Below, in pieces: positions 16,720 through 24,990 of a DNA stretch of 45,367 nucleotides (the first letter of the stretch is position 1; the number at the start of each line of letters is the position of its first letter). Under the pieces are notes generated by a model. It ran no database searches. It had not been told where the DNA came from and saw only the letters and a program-made list of their open reading frames with translations. The stretch is from contig JAKSBX010000024.1 of the NCBI GenBank assembly GCA_022360905.1, forward strand, positions 1 to 45,367, written 5' to 3'. The stretch comes from Chromatiales bacterium. GTDB taxonomy: Bacteria; Pseudomonadota; Gammaproteobacteria; Chromatiales; Chromatiaceae. Both the position numbers and the translations under genes were made by a program.

Positions 16720-18825
16720 TCAGCCCCGATCGACAAGCCAGTTTAACCTGTTGCCATTGACCCTTGAACCTAGCCACAGGGCGATCCAGGCCAGACCCAA
16801 AAGTGCCATCCCGATCAATAGATAGGTTGGCGCCCAGGTGGCCGTCCTGGGCAGCGGCCCGAATACCGCCTGAGCCGACCAGCCGGCCGGCAGACTGACC
16901 GGTAGATCCCCACCGTGCAGCGACTCATCCGCCGGCCTCACCGGAGTCTTCTCTACCGCCACCAGGCTGGTGTAGGGTGAGACCAATTGGTGCTCCAGTG
17001 CAATTTTCAGGACCTGTTCACGCCGCTGCTGCAAAGTGATGGCAGTCGATGCCATGATCGATTTGATCCGTTCCCTGGCCCACAGGGCATGTACCCCGGA
17101 TCGCCGGGTCTCCCCGTTACCAAGATCGACCAGTCGTCTCCAGAGTGTCTCACCCCGTTCACCCGTCACCTGGAGTCGACCATCGAGATCCGCCCCTTTG
17201 AGAGCCAACAACAGAGGTTCACCCAGGTAGAGATCGGGCAGACGCTGCGGTTCTACCTCAAGTTCTCCGCGACCCTGCCAGTCGAGCCGAATATCTCTCA
17301 TACTGGGGTGCTCAAGCTTGGTAAAGAGTTTCTGCATGGCGCTGGAGACCTCCGACAGATCCCCGATATAGCTGAACGAGCCACGGCCAAAATCGGCCGC
17401 CCGCCGCATAAAATGGCTGTTCGGTGCTGATCCGATTCCGACCGTGAAGAGTCGGCTGTCGCCCAGCTTGTCCTGGATCAGGCGAAACAGCTGCTGCTCA
17501 TTGCCGACACTGCCATCGGTGAGAAAAACGATCTGACGCAAACGTTCTGCCTGGGCACGCTGTCTCAGGGCCAATTCGAGAGCCGGCATCATCTCGGTCC
17601 CGCCATCGGCACGAAGCCGGTCGATAAAAGCGATCGCTCGCTGCTGATTGGTGCTGGTTGCTGCTTGGGGATCCGAGAACAGGGATTCACTGCGATTGTT
17701 GAAGGCGATCAGGTTGAACCGGTCATTTGACTTGAGACGGCTGACAGCCAGTTTCAAAGCAGCTTTGGCCTGCGCCATGGAGGGGCCGCTCATCGATCCG
17801 GAACGGTCGATAATGAAGACCAGCTCCCTCGACAACACCTGCTCGGTCGTCCCACCAAGCGGGGGCATCAACATCAATAACGCGTAATCCTGCCCCTGCC
17901 ACTGTTCACGAAACAGGGCCAGTTCCGGTTCTGCGCCGATCTGCGGACGCCAGTTGATGACAATATCCCGATCCGCCTGTACTTCACCATCCGCCAGCCT
18001 TAGATGGACCACACCCGGCTCGTTCCGCTCTTCCACCATACGGTGATATCGACTGACCACCTCCGACAGAGGCATACCGGCATCGATCCGAACCTCCATC
18101 GCCAGGGGATTGATCAGACCGGCGCCCTGCGCAATAACCGGCGGTGTAATAGCGGCAGCCTCAGCTTCAGATATTTGCTTCGGAATATAGCGGGGGGCCA
18201 CCACCATGGGGAATCGCAGTTCGAACGCTTCCCCGGTAAAACGCACCTGTTGCTGATATTCGATCGTTACCCGAACCTGCTCACCCGGCGCAATGTTGGT
18301 GGCCGAAAGGGTAAAGATATTGGGTCGTTGCTGAGACAGCAGACTGGCTCTTTTACCCGTCTCTCTGGCCTGCTTAAAGATCCGCTTGGCTTCCGCCTTC
18401 TCTTCGATCACCCCGTCAATACGGCGGTCGCCGATCGCCATCCTCATCCGCTCCACCGCACTTCCCTCCGCCAGGGGAAACCGGTAGTTGCCCTCCATCC
18501 AGATTTGGCTGGGATTGGTAAACACCTGCTCCACTTTCACCCAGGCCAGCATCCCCGCCACATCGATATCGACTTTGGTATTGAGCAGTGGCGCCATCTC
18601 GATGTGACGCCCGTCCAGACTCATCAGCTGCAGCCCGGCCGCAGACTCACCGGTTGGATCGGCCTGTACACTGCTCCAGCCGAACACCAGCAGGATCAGT
18701 AACAGTCCGCCAGACACCCCAGTCATAATCGCGGCCAGCAGGGTAAACAGCATATCGATGACAAAGGCTCTGCTGAAGTGGATTTTGAGCGGCGCGTTGA
18801 GATCAGTTTCTCTGTTTGCAGCCAT
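16720..18825 (-). CDS. Marine proteobacterial sortase target protein (VIT + VWA domains)
   Basis: A 701-aa surface protein, the dedicated substrate of the neighbouring sortase. A hydrophobic N-terminal region (~20-50) acts as signal anchor. A VIT (inter-alpha-trypsin) domain covers about 60-190, and a VWA domain starts near 325 with an intact MIDAS motif DRSGSMS and a conserved Thr/Asp set (FLTDGS), so it can bind divalent cations and probably a protein or matrix ligand. The C-terminus has the sorting signal: LPRTATWAP from residue 658, a hydrophobic helix and a short polar tail, with LPxTA instead of LPxTG. GGGAGG sits before ATG 18825. The last ~20 nt of a small upstream ORF overlap its start. 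Confidence 0.92.
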   Translation of the reverse strand: MAANRETDLNAPLKIHFSRAFVIDMLFTLLAAIMTGVSGGLLLILLVFGWSSVQADPTGESAAGLQLMSLDGRHIEMAPLLNTKVDIDVAGMLAWVKVEQVFTNPSQIWMEGNYRFPLAEGSAVERMRMAIGDRRIDGVIEEKAEAKRIFKQARETGKRASLLSQQRPNIFTLSATNIAPGEQVRVTIEYQQQVRFTGEAFELRFPMVVAPRYIPKQISEAEAAAITPPVIAQGAGLINPLAMEVRIDAGMPLSEVVSRYHRMVEERNEPGVVHLRLADGEVQADRDIVINWRPQIGAEPELALFREQWQGQDYALLMLMPPLGGTTEQVLSRELVFIIDRSGSMSGPSMAQAKAALKLAVSRLKSNDRFNLIAFNNRSESLFSDPQAATSTNQQRAIAFIDRLRADGGTEMMPALELALRQRAQAERLRQIVFLTDGSVGNEQQLFRLIQDKLGDSRLFTVGIGSAPNSHFMRRAADFGRGSFSYIGDLSEVSSAMQKLFTKLEHPSMRDIRLDWQGRGELEVEPQRLPDLYLGEPLLLALKGADLDGRLQVTGERGETLWRRLVDLGNGETRRSGVHALWARERIKSIMASTAITLQQRREQVLKIALEHQLVSPYTSLVAVEKTPVRPADESLHGGDLPVSLPAGWSAQAVFGPLPRTATWAPTYLLIGMALLGLAWIALWLGSRVNGNRLNWLVDRG

Positions 18826-18964
18826 CGCGGCCTCCCATCTGTGCTTTTTTCTGTTTCACGGCCCGCCGGGGCGGCACGGCAACCCGACGACAACTGAAGC
18901 CGAGAATCTGTTCCGGCGAGCCGTAAAGAAAGGCTTCGCTGATTGGCTGAAGCCTCGCTTTCAT
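18803..18964 (-). CDS. Possible small ORF (53 aa) between pdsO and the sortase target
   Basis: ATG 18964 overlaps the pdsO stop as ATGA, the classical signature of coupled translation, and the frame runs to TGA 18803-18805, 23 nt inside the target gene. The peptide is basic, begins MKARLQPISEAFLYG and has one Cys (SCRR); it has no membrane segment. I do not recognise it. It could be a real fifth component, or simply a reading frame that carries ribosomes from pdsO to the target gene, whose GGGAGG ribosome binding site lies inside it. Confidence 0.35.
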   Translation of the reverse strand: MKARLQPISEAFLYGSPEQILGFSCRRVAVPPRRAVKQKKAQMGGRDGCKQRN

Positions 18965-19647
18965 GAAGACTCTCCATGCAGCAGGGTGAGTTGCACCATG
19001 CGGTCAAAGGCGAGACCTTCCACATCGGTCAACGGATAGACGGCAGCGGACTCCCCCTGATACCGCATCTTGATCCGCTCGGATGAGAGACCGGCATCGA
19101 TCAGCATTTTGGCCACCGCCTCGGCACGCTGGCGACTCAGTTGGTGATTGAACGCCTCTGTGCCACGCTGATCGGCTCCGGCTTCAACCAGCAGCTGAAA
19201 TTGGGGGAAGGCTTTGAGCATCTCCGCCAGGGAGTTCAGTTGCTCAACCATCTTCGGCTCTATCTGACTGCTACCGGTACGAAATCCCAGGCAGAAGCTG
19301 AATCCCTGTTGGAGAGCAAGTAGTGACTCTTTCCCCTGTTGATGTTGAAACTGTTGCTGGTGGAGTTGGGCCTGATCCAAGAGGAAATCGGGCTCTGTCT
19401 GAGTATCTGGAAAGGTTTTTGCGGCTAACGCCAACTTCTGATTCTGCGCCTGCAGATCACCGATCACCGCACCACCGGTAAAACCGAGAACCGCGCCAGG
19501 CGGTCCACCCAACAGGCCACCGGCCAGCAGGCCAAGCAGAGAGCCGTAAAACCCCTCTTTGTCTGTCAACTCAGCTTGATCCTGGGCAAACACGGGTTGC
19601 TGTAACAGCAGACCGGCCAAAGAGACGATGATAAGATGCTTTTTCAT
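18961..19647 (-). CDS. pdsO: Sortase-associated OmpA-like protein PdsO
   Basis: A 228-aa envelope protein of the Pds system. The signal peptide is MKKHLIIVSLAGLLLQQPVFAQ. It is followed by a glycine-zipper segment (about 33-60, LLAGGLLGGPPGAVLG), which may insert in a membrane, then a coiled-coil-like Gln-rich part and a C-terminal OmpA/MotB domain with an R-x3-Q...R-x3-A pattern (NHQLSRQRAEAVAKML) that normally binds peptidoglycan. The frame is open further to 19701, but AGGAG at 19656-19660 (minus) and the signal peptide fix the start at ATG 19647. First gene of the minus-strand sortase operon. In the family, PdsO always accompanies the dedicated sortase; its precise role is unknown. Confidence 0.88.
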   Translation of the reverse strand: MKKHLIIVSLAGLLLQQPVFAQDQAELTDKEGFYGSLLGLLAGGLLGGPPGAVLGFTGGAVIGDLQAQNQKLALAAKTFPDTQTEPDFLLDQAQLHQQQFQHQQGKESLLALQQGFSFCLGFRTGSSQIEPKMVEQLNSLAEMLKAFPQFQLLVEAGADQRGTEAFNHQLSRQRAEAVAKMLIDAGLSSERIKMRYQGESAAVYPLTDVEGLAFDRMVQLTLLHGESS

Positions 19648-19759
19648 TTTACTTACTCCTGGATGTTGAACCAGCGCACCCTCCATGGTGGACAGTGGCA
19701 CTCCTTGCCGGCGCCGGAATACTTTGGTTTCCGGGAGTAATTACACACCTGAGAAATGG

Positions 19760-19779
19760 CCCGTTTGGAACCAAACGGG
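19760..19779. promoter_or_regulatory. Palindrome upstream of pdsO, candidate operator
   Basis: CCCGTTTGG AA CCAAACGGG is a perfect 9-bp inverted repeat with a 2-nt centre, about 115 nt upstream of the pdsO start. The 9-mer GAACCAAAC of its right half recurs at 24964-24972, just before pdsR. PdsR or another regulator could bind it; that is inference. Confidence 0.45.
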
Positions 19780-19848
19780 GGCTATCCAATGACAAAATGT
19801 GGCAGAAAAATGGCAGCAACCAGTTCTACGCCTACAATAAGGGGCTGT

Positions 19849-19877
19849 TGACACTTAGGCATTCAGGAATTAAAGAG
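19849..19877 (+). promoter_or_regulatory. Possible promoter of the PstS-like/porin/GGDEF-EAL operon
   Basis: A consensus TTGACA (19849-19854) is followed after 17 nt by a poor -10 (TAAAGA, 19872-19877). The start codon is 180 nt away, so a leader or another promoter is possible. Confidence 0.22.
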
Positions 19878-20060
19878 TATTTGCCGAGTTGTTGGGAATA
19901 TTTTGATTTGGAGATGGATTGGAAGAGTGATACCTAAAAAAGGATGACAGATTGACTGTTTCATCAACTGTTTAAAAAAACCATAAACAATTTATGGACT
20001 AAAGTTACTGATGAGGAATGCCGACACGGAAAAGCATCTGCAAGGAACTGCCCTTAAAAA

Positions 20061-20480
20061 ATGATAACCAACCATCGAGCATTTGCAGTCGGTTTGCTGC
20101 TTTGTGTATCAAGTTCAGCAAATTCTGTCGACCTAGTGATCAATCGGGACATCGATTACGAGAGTCTTTCCCGCAATACCCTACGTTCCATTTTCAGTAT
20201 GCGTATGACCCAGTGGCCGAATGGCACACCGATACGGGTCTTTGTTATGGGGGATAAAACATCACAACACGCTGACTTCAGTAAACATGTACTTGGGGTT
20301 TTCCCCCATCAGTTGCGACGCGCCTGGAATCGACAGATCTACTCCGGAATGGGACAGGCCCCGATGAAAGTCAATACTGAAGCAGAGATGCTGCAGCAGA
20401 TTGAAAACACACCTGGCGCTATCGGCTATCTTTCCGAGGACTATATCAATGAGCGTGTACGGAAGCTCTCCGTTGAATAA
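20061..20480 (+). CDS. Short PstS-like periplasmic binding protein
   Basis: A 139-aa exported protein of the compact phosphate-binding-protein-like type (PBP-like domain), less than half the length of PstS. The signal peptide covers residues 1-22. Characteristic segments are LSRNTLRSIFSMRMTQWPNG, a SKHVLG region, WNRQIYSGMGQAP and the closing NTPGAIGYLSEDY, seen in small proteins annotated as phosphate ABC transporter substrate-binding. No transporter genes are nearby; instead a porin gene starts within its 3' end and a GGDEF-EAL gene follows. It may serve as a periplasmic ligand sensor for that c-di-GMP enzyme. The ligand cannot be read from sequence. The ribosome binding site is weak. Confidence 0.8.
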   Translation: MITNHRAFAVGLLLCVSSSANSVDLVINRDIDYESLSRNTLRSIFSMRMTQWPNGTPIRVFVMGDKTSQHADFSKHVLGVFPHQLRRAWNRQIYSGMGQAPMKVNTEAEMLQQIENTPGAIGYLSEDYINERVRKLSVE

Positions 20481-21657
20481 GTGCTGGGCCACAAGGCTTT
20501 TGGCACTGCTGCTGCTATCTGTCAATGGGTTGTCAGCGTCTCAACTCGACCAACTGGACGGTGCCTTACAGGTGCATGGGTTCTTGACCCAGGCCTATGT
20601 AAAGACAACCGAGAACAGCTTCTTTGGCGACAGTCAGGATGGCAGTTGGGATTTTCGGGAGCTGGGCATTAATAGCTCATATCGTTTCACCCCAAGCACT
20701 CTGGCATCGATTCAGCTTCTCTCCCGCCGTGCCGGCGAGATGTATGACGGCTCTCTGGACCTGGACTATGCCCAGCTCGATACCACCTTCTATATGGCGG
20801 ATGCCAATCGCATCGGCATTGTCGTGGGTCGTTATAAGAATCCCTTCGGCCTCTACAACGACACCCGGGACGTAGCCGCAACCCGTCCTGGTATTTTTAT
20901 GCCTCAAGCCATCTACTGGGATCGGGTGAGAAACATGGTGCTATCGAATGACGGTGCTCAGTTGTTTGGCGATATGTTGGTTGACGATCACCGTTTTTCA
21001 CTTCGCTTGATCGGTGGAAAAACCCCAATCGACGAAAATGTTGAAAAGTCCTATCTCAACCCGCAGCTCGACCCTGAAATGGAACAGGATGGGCTGACAC
21101 TGGGCGGGCGATTGCTCTACGAATGGGATGGAGGACGTTTCAATCTTGCCTACAGCAGTGCCCAATTAAAACTCGATGCGGAGACCAGCCAGCTAGCGGA
21201 TGGCCAAGTCCACATCGACTATCGGGTTCTCTCTGCCCAATACAACAGTGGCAGTTGGAGTCTGACAGTAGAGTATATGCAGGAACCTCTAAACTACTCC
21301 GGTTTTGGCGGCCTGCTGGATGCCGGTGATACCACGCTGGATGGCTACTACCTGCAAGGCACCTACCGACTGTTCGACGATCTGGAACTGTTTGCCCGTT
21401 ATGAGGAGAGTCACTATGACAAGGAGGACAAAAGAGGCGAAAAGACGGCTCAGCGGTTGGGACTGGAAGCACACAATTTCTATAGCAGGGTCTCCACGCT
21501 GGGGCTACTCTGGGAGGTAGCGGACGGACTGATCGTTCGGGGCGAGTTCAGCCAGGTGGACGGCACGATTTTTCTCTCCAACCTGGAAAATCCACCACCT
21601 AACGAGCGGTCCCGTAACTGGAACCTCTTTTCACTGCTCGTCTCCTACAGTTTTTGA
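20473..21657 (+). CDS. Outer-membrane beta-barrel porin-like protein
   Basis: About 394 aa. TTG 20473 gives an ideal signal peptide (NKCWATRLLALLLLSVNGLSA) with GGAAG 7 nt before it; ATG 20449 is an in-frame alternative but adds polar residues before the signal. The mature part has alternating amphipathic strands (RFTPSTLASIQLLSR, NRIGIVVGRYKNP, ALFARYEESHYD-type) and ends in aromatic Phe (LLVSYSF), the outer-membrane insertion signal. It resembles single-polypeptide porins found next to substrate-binding proteins. Its start overlaps the end of the PstS-like gene, and its stop overlaps a possible TTG start of the GGDEF-EAL gene, so three genes form one coupled operon. Confidence 0.82.
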   Translation: MNKCWATRLLALLLLSVNGLSASQLDQLDGALQVHGFLTQAYVKTTENSFFGDSQDGSWDFRELGINSSYRFTPSTLASIQLLSRRAGEMYDGSLDLDYAQLDTTFYMADANRIGIVVGRYKNPFGLYNDTRDVAATRPGIFMPQAIYWDRVRNMVLSNDGAQLFGDMLVDDHRFSLRLIGGKTPIDENVEKSYLNPQLDPEMEQDGLTLGGRLLYEWDGGRFNLAYSSAQLKLDAETSQLADGQVHIDYRVLSAQYNSGSWSLTVEYMQEPLNYSGFGGLLDAGDTTLDGYYLQGTYRLFDDLELFARYEESHYDKEDKRGEKTAQRLGLEAHNFYSRVSTLGLLWEVADGLIVRGEFSQVDGTIFLSNLENPPPNERSRNWNLFSLLVSYSF

Positions 21658-21665
21658 GCAAGCAG

Positions 21666-24596
21666 ATGCCGCAACAAGATCTGAATGGCTTAATTGGCGA
21701 GCACAAGGAAGAGAAACAGCCTTACTTCCTCAGTCTGAAGTGGAAAGTGATGCTGCTGTTCAGTCTGGTGGTGCTGATCATGAATGCCGGGCTGGCCGGC
21801 ATGGGCTACCTGCAGCAACTCAAGCTGTTCGACACCTATCAACAACAGATCCATGAACAGCAGAACAGACAGGTCAGGTCGCTGCTCGATACCAGCTTCT
21901 TTCGCCTGGAACAGATCGCACTGATGATCCCCTCCCTGGCGGAGGCCGCCAGCCAGGACAACACCATTCCACTGAGTGAAAAGCTACAGACCTTTTTCAT
22001 GCACAGTGCCGTTACCCTGGAGATGGAGTGGGGCCTCGAAGAGGCGGCCTATTACAGCAGTGAGAACATTCTGGAGTTTAACTGGCAGACCGGTGCCCTT
22101 GGCGCCCCCTTCATAGAGCTTGTCAATTCGGTCAACAAGCTGGAGACACCGTTGACCATGCTGCAATGTGATATTCGCTGCAGCCAGTATGTGGCCACGC
22201 CTCTGCTCTACAAAGGCAAGCATGCCGGAGTCATCCTGGTGGGACGATCCATCGCCGATCTGATTATCGAATTCAACGAACTGGCGAAAACCGATATTGC
22301 CGTCATCAGCCACATCGAACAGCCCTCCCGGTTCGACAATCACTCCCGATATTTAAACAACTGGCAGCGCTATATCAGCGCCTCGAGCAACCTGAAAAAA
22401 CTACTACCCCTGTTTGAGGATACGGCTCAAAAGGTCGATTTAATGACCCTCATCGATCAGGGCCACACAACCCGATACAACCGTGAGGATTACACCTTCA
22501 ATCTGGTTCCGGCCAGCAGTGACGCCTCAGTACTGTCCGCAGATTTCATTCTGGTGAGTAATATCACATCGGTAGTACAGCAGATCCGGAAAGCAACCAT
22601 CCACTCGGTATTGATCGGCATCCTCGGTTTTATTCTCTCTGAACTGATGTTGGCTGCCGTACTGTGGAATCCGATGAAACGTCTGCTGATGATCTCGGAC
22701 AGTCTACCGCTGTTGGCAAAAAATGCCTTTCAACAGGTACGCCAAACGCTCAGTCTGAAACACCACGACTGGTATCAGGATGAGATCGATATCGCCAGTG
22801 AATCCGCCATAGAATTGACCTACACACTGGAAAGCCTCAATGAAGAGATCGCCCATAACACCAACAGCCTGATTAAACGCAGTGAAGAGCTGGCACGGGA
22901 GCGGGATTTCCTCAGTACCATCATGAACAGCGCACAGGTAATCATCCTCACCCAGGATATGGATGGTGCCATCCTGACGATGAACACCGAAGGGTGTAAA
23001 TTTATCGGGATTAATGACTATCGGCGGGCAAGCGGCTATTTCAGCGATCTCTTCATGAATGCCGAGGTTGCCAGTGAGATGCTGCCGGTGATGAACGGCT
23101 TGAGGCAGGGAATGATCCATGTCTACCAGCATGACGCATCTGCCTTCTCATCGGATGGACAGAATAAAACCATCTCCTGGGTCCACTCCAACCTGATCGA
23201 AAAGCCGGTTGCCGGCCTACCTGTGGTACTCTCCGTCGGGCTCGATATCACCGACCGGGAACTGGCGGAACAGCGGTTGGCCTGGCTGGCTAACCACGAC
23301 CCGCTGACTGAACTCAACAACCGTCGTTACTTCCAGACCGAGTTTGAAAAAATCATCACCCTGGCTGAGCGCTACAACCACTCCAGTGCACTGCTGTTTT
23401 TCGATCTGGACCAGTTCAAGTACATCAACGATTCCAGCGGACACCACACCGGCGATGCCATGTTGCAGATCGTGGCCCGCAAACTGCGTGAGATCACCCG
23501 TTCAACCGATCTTATCGCACGTCTGGGGGGAGATGAGTTCGCCATTGTCATACCGGAAGCGGATATTCCGGCGGCCACACGCTATGCGGACAAGATTCTC
23601 AATGAACTGAAAAAGATTACCATTCCACTGAAGGGCCACAGCCACCGGGTCTCTGCCAGCATCGGTATCGTTGCCTACCCCAACCACGGCAGCAACGCCA
23701 ACGAACTGCTCTCCAATGCGGATCTCGCCATGTATCAGGCCAAAGAGTCGGGCCGCGACCAGTGGCACCTCTTCTCCAGCAGTGAACAGGCTCGAGAACA
23801 GATGAGTGCCCGAGCCACCTGGAAGGACAAGATCGAGCGAGCCCTGACAGAGGATGGTTTCATACTCTACTTCCAGCCGATTCTGGAGATCAGCAGCGGT
23901 ATCATCTCTCACTACGAAGTACTGATCAGAATGGTGGAAAAGGATGGTTCGATCGCCATGCCCGGTGAGTTCATTCCAGTTGCCGAGCGTACCGGTCTTA
24001 TTCACCAGATCAATCGTTATGTTTTACGAGCCTCAGTAGCCAAACTGGCCAACCTCAACAAGCAGGATATCGATATCACCCTGTCGATCAACCTGTCGGG
24101 CCGGGTGATCGACGACCCGGAACTGCTCCCGCAGCTGACCCACCTGGTCAACAGCAGCGGCATCGATCCCACCCGACTGGTTTTCGAGTTGACAGAGACC
24201 GCGGCGTTGGCGGATGTGAATGCGGCCGAACGGCTGATGAGAGAACTGCAATCGATTGGCTGCCGCTTTGCACTGGATGATTTCGGTGTCGGCTTCTCTT
24301 CCTTCTACTATCTGCGTGAACTCCCTCTGGACATCGTCAAGATTGACGGCTCTTTCATCAGACAACTGCCCACCAACTCCATGGATCAGGTATTCGTCAA
24401 GGCATTGACAGAAATGGCCACCGCTCTGGGCAAGGATACGGTCGCTGAATTTGTCGAAGACGAAGCAACCCTGATACAGCTCAAAGAGATCGGCGTGATC
24501 TATGCCCAGGGTTACTACATCGGCAGACCCTCCCCAGAAATACCGGTGAAAAACCGGCCAACGCAAAAATTCCGAACAGAGACTCTGCAAAACTGA
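21666..24596 (+). CDS. Membrane GGDEF-EAL protein with periplasmic sensor and PAS domain
   Basis: A 976-aa inner-membrane c-di-GMP enzyme. Transmembrane helices lie at about 25-48 and 313-336 and enclose a ~260-residue periplasmic sensor. It contains a paired-Cys segment (MLQCDIRCSQY). A linker/coiled coil, a PAS domain (~415-530), GGDEF (621-625, RLGGDEF, intact) and an EAL domain follow. The EAL motif is E751-V-L and DDFGVG begins at D871, compatible with activity. I used ATG 21666; TTG 21654 overlapping the porin stop is possible. Third gene of the PstS-like/porin operon, so the periplasmic binding protein may signal through its sensor. The gene lies between pdsO and pdsR, suggesting control of surface-protein or biofilm functions. 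Confidence 0.9.
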   Translation: MPQQDLNGLIGEHKEEKQPYFLSLKWKVMLLFSLVVLIMNAGLAGMGYLQQLKLFDTYQQQIHEQQNRQVRSLLDTSFFRLEQIALMIPSLAEAASQDNTIPLSEKLQTFFMHSAVTLEMEWGLEEAAYYSSENILEFNWQTGALGAPFIELVNSVNKLETPLTMLQCDIRCSQYVATPLLYKGKHAGVILVGRSIADLIIEFNELAKTDIAVISHIEQPSRFDNHSRYLNNWQRYISASSNLKKLLPLFEDTAQKVDLMTLIDQGHTTRYNREDYTFNLVPASSDASVLSADFILVSNITSVVQQIRKATIHSVLIGILGFILSELMLAAVLWNPMKRLLMISDSLPLLAKNAFQQVRQTLSLKHHDWYQDEIDIASESAIELTYTLESLNEEIAHNTNSLIKRSEELARERDFLSTIMNSAQVIILTQDMDGAILTMNTEGCKFIGINDYRRASGYFSDLFMNAEVASEMLPVMNGLRQGMIHVYQHDASAFSSDGQNKTISWVHSNLIEKPVAGLPVVLSVGLDITDRELAEQRLAWLANHDPLTELNNRRYFQTEFEKIITLAERYNHSSALLFFDLDQFKYINDSSGHHTGDAMLQIVARKLREITRSTDLIARLGGDEFAIVIPEADIPAATRYADKILNELKKITIPLKGHSHRVSASIGIVAYPNHGSNANELLSNADLAMYQAKESGRDQWHLFSSSEQAREQMSARATWKDKIERALTEDGFILYFQPILEISSGIISHYEVLIRMVEKDGSIAMPGEFIPVAERTGLIHQINRYVLRASVAKLANLNKQDIDITLSINLSGRVIDDPELLPQLTHLVNSSGIDPTRLVFELTETAALADVNAAERLMRELQSIGCRFALDDFGVGFSSFYYLRELPLDIVKIDGSFIRQLPTNSMDQVFVKALTEMATALGKDTVAEFVEDEATLIQLKEIGVIYAQGYYIGRPSPEIPVKNRPTQKFRTETLQN

Positions 24597-24619
24597 GGCG
24601 GCTGGAAAAGATGGCTCAG

Positions 24620-24821
24620 TCCGCAAATGAACGCGAATAAACGCAAATTTAGAGTCTATTTCCAGCAATGTGTCCCATGGTTTTCTGCGCCACAATACTG
24701 ACTCTGCTTCAATCTTCCACATCATTTAGAAGATACAAAAAAACAGAAAGCCTCATAAGCTGATATGTTTCTAATCCAATTTTAACGACAACATTTGCGT
24801 TTATTCGCGTTCATTTGCGGA
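24620..24821. repeat. Perfect 29-bp inverted repeat pair enclosing 144 bp (MITE-like)
   Basis: The 29 nt at 24620-24648 (TCCGCAAATGAACGCG...) are the exact reverse complement of 24793-24821. The AT-rich 144-nt interior has no gene. A single copy with one mismatch occurs at 34906-34934 and a degenerate copy (23 of 29 matches) at 30197-30225, so the unit is a dispersed repeat and the pair may be a composite or MITE-like element. Confidence 0.85.
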
Positions 24822-24932
24822 CGAATAATAAAAAAAGACCATTTACCGTGATTAATACCCATTCGCGGCCATGAACCCATGCACCGAATTCCCACTTCAG
24901 GTTAAACAATAGTTAGCAGCCCCCTCTCCAGG

Positions 24933-24938
24933 TATAAT
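24933..24938 (+). promoter_or_regulatory. Consensus -10 box upstream of pdsR
   Basis: TATAAT lies 52 nt before the pdsR start. The -35 position (about 24910) is poor, which suits an activator-dependent promoter. Confidence 0.45.
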
Positions 24939-24990
24939 CGAATATCTTAAGACGGATGCAATCGAACCAAACAGATAACCAGACAGTATT

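Larger units (their letters stand above)
19648..20060. other. Divergent intergenic region between pdsO and the PstS-like gene
   Basis: These 413 bases should hold promoters for both the minus-strand Pds operon and the plus-strand trio. A short plus-strand frame (19695-19937) crosses it but lacks family features or a ribosome binding site. A 20-bp palindrome (19760-19779) and a TTGACA box (19849) are listed separately. Confidence 0.5.
24597..24990. other. Intergenic region between the GGDEF-EAL gene and pdsR
   Basis: No gene is visible in these 394 bases. They hold a 29-bp inverted repeat pair (24620-24821), a consensus -10 box (24933-24938) and a GAACCAAAC element (24964-24972). Confidence 0.6.

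Noticed and set aside
19696-19708. TGGCAC...TTGC resembling a sigma54 promoter
   Set aside because: The GG-to-GC spacing is 10 nt instead of 12, so it does not fit -24/-12.
19695-19937. 80-codon plus-strand frame before the PstS-like gene
   Set aside because: No ribosome binding site, no family pattern, overlaps the pdsO upstream region and its palindrome.
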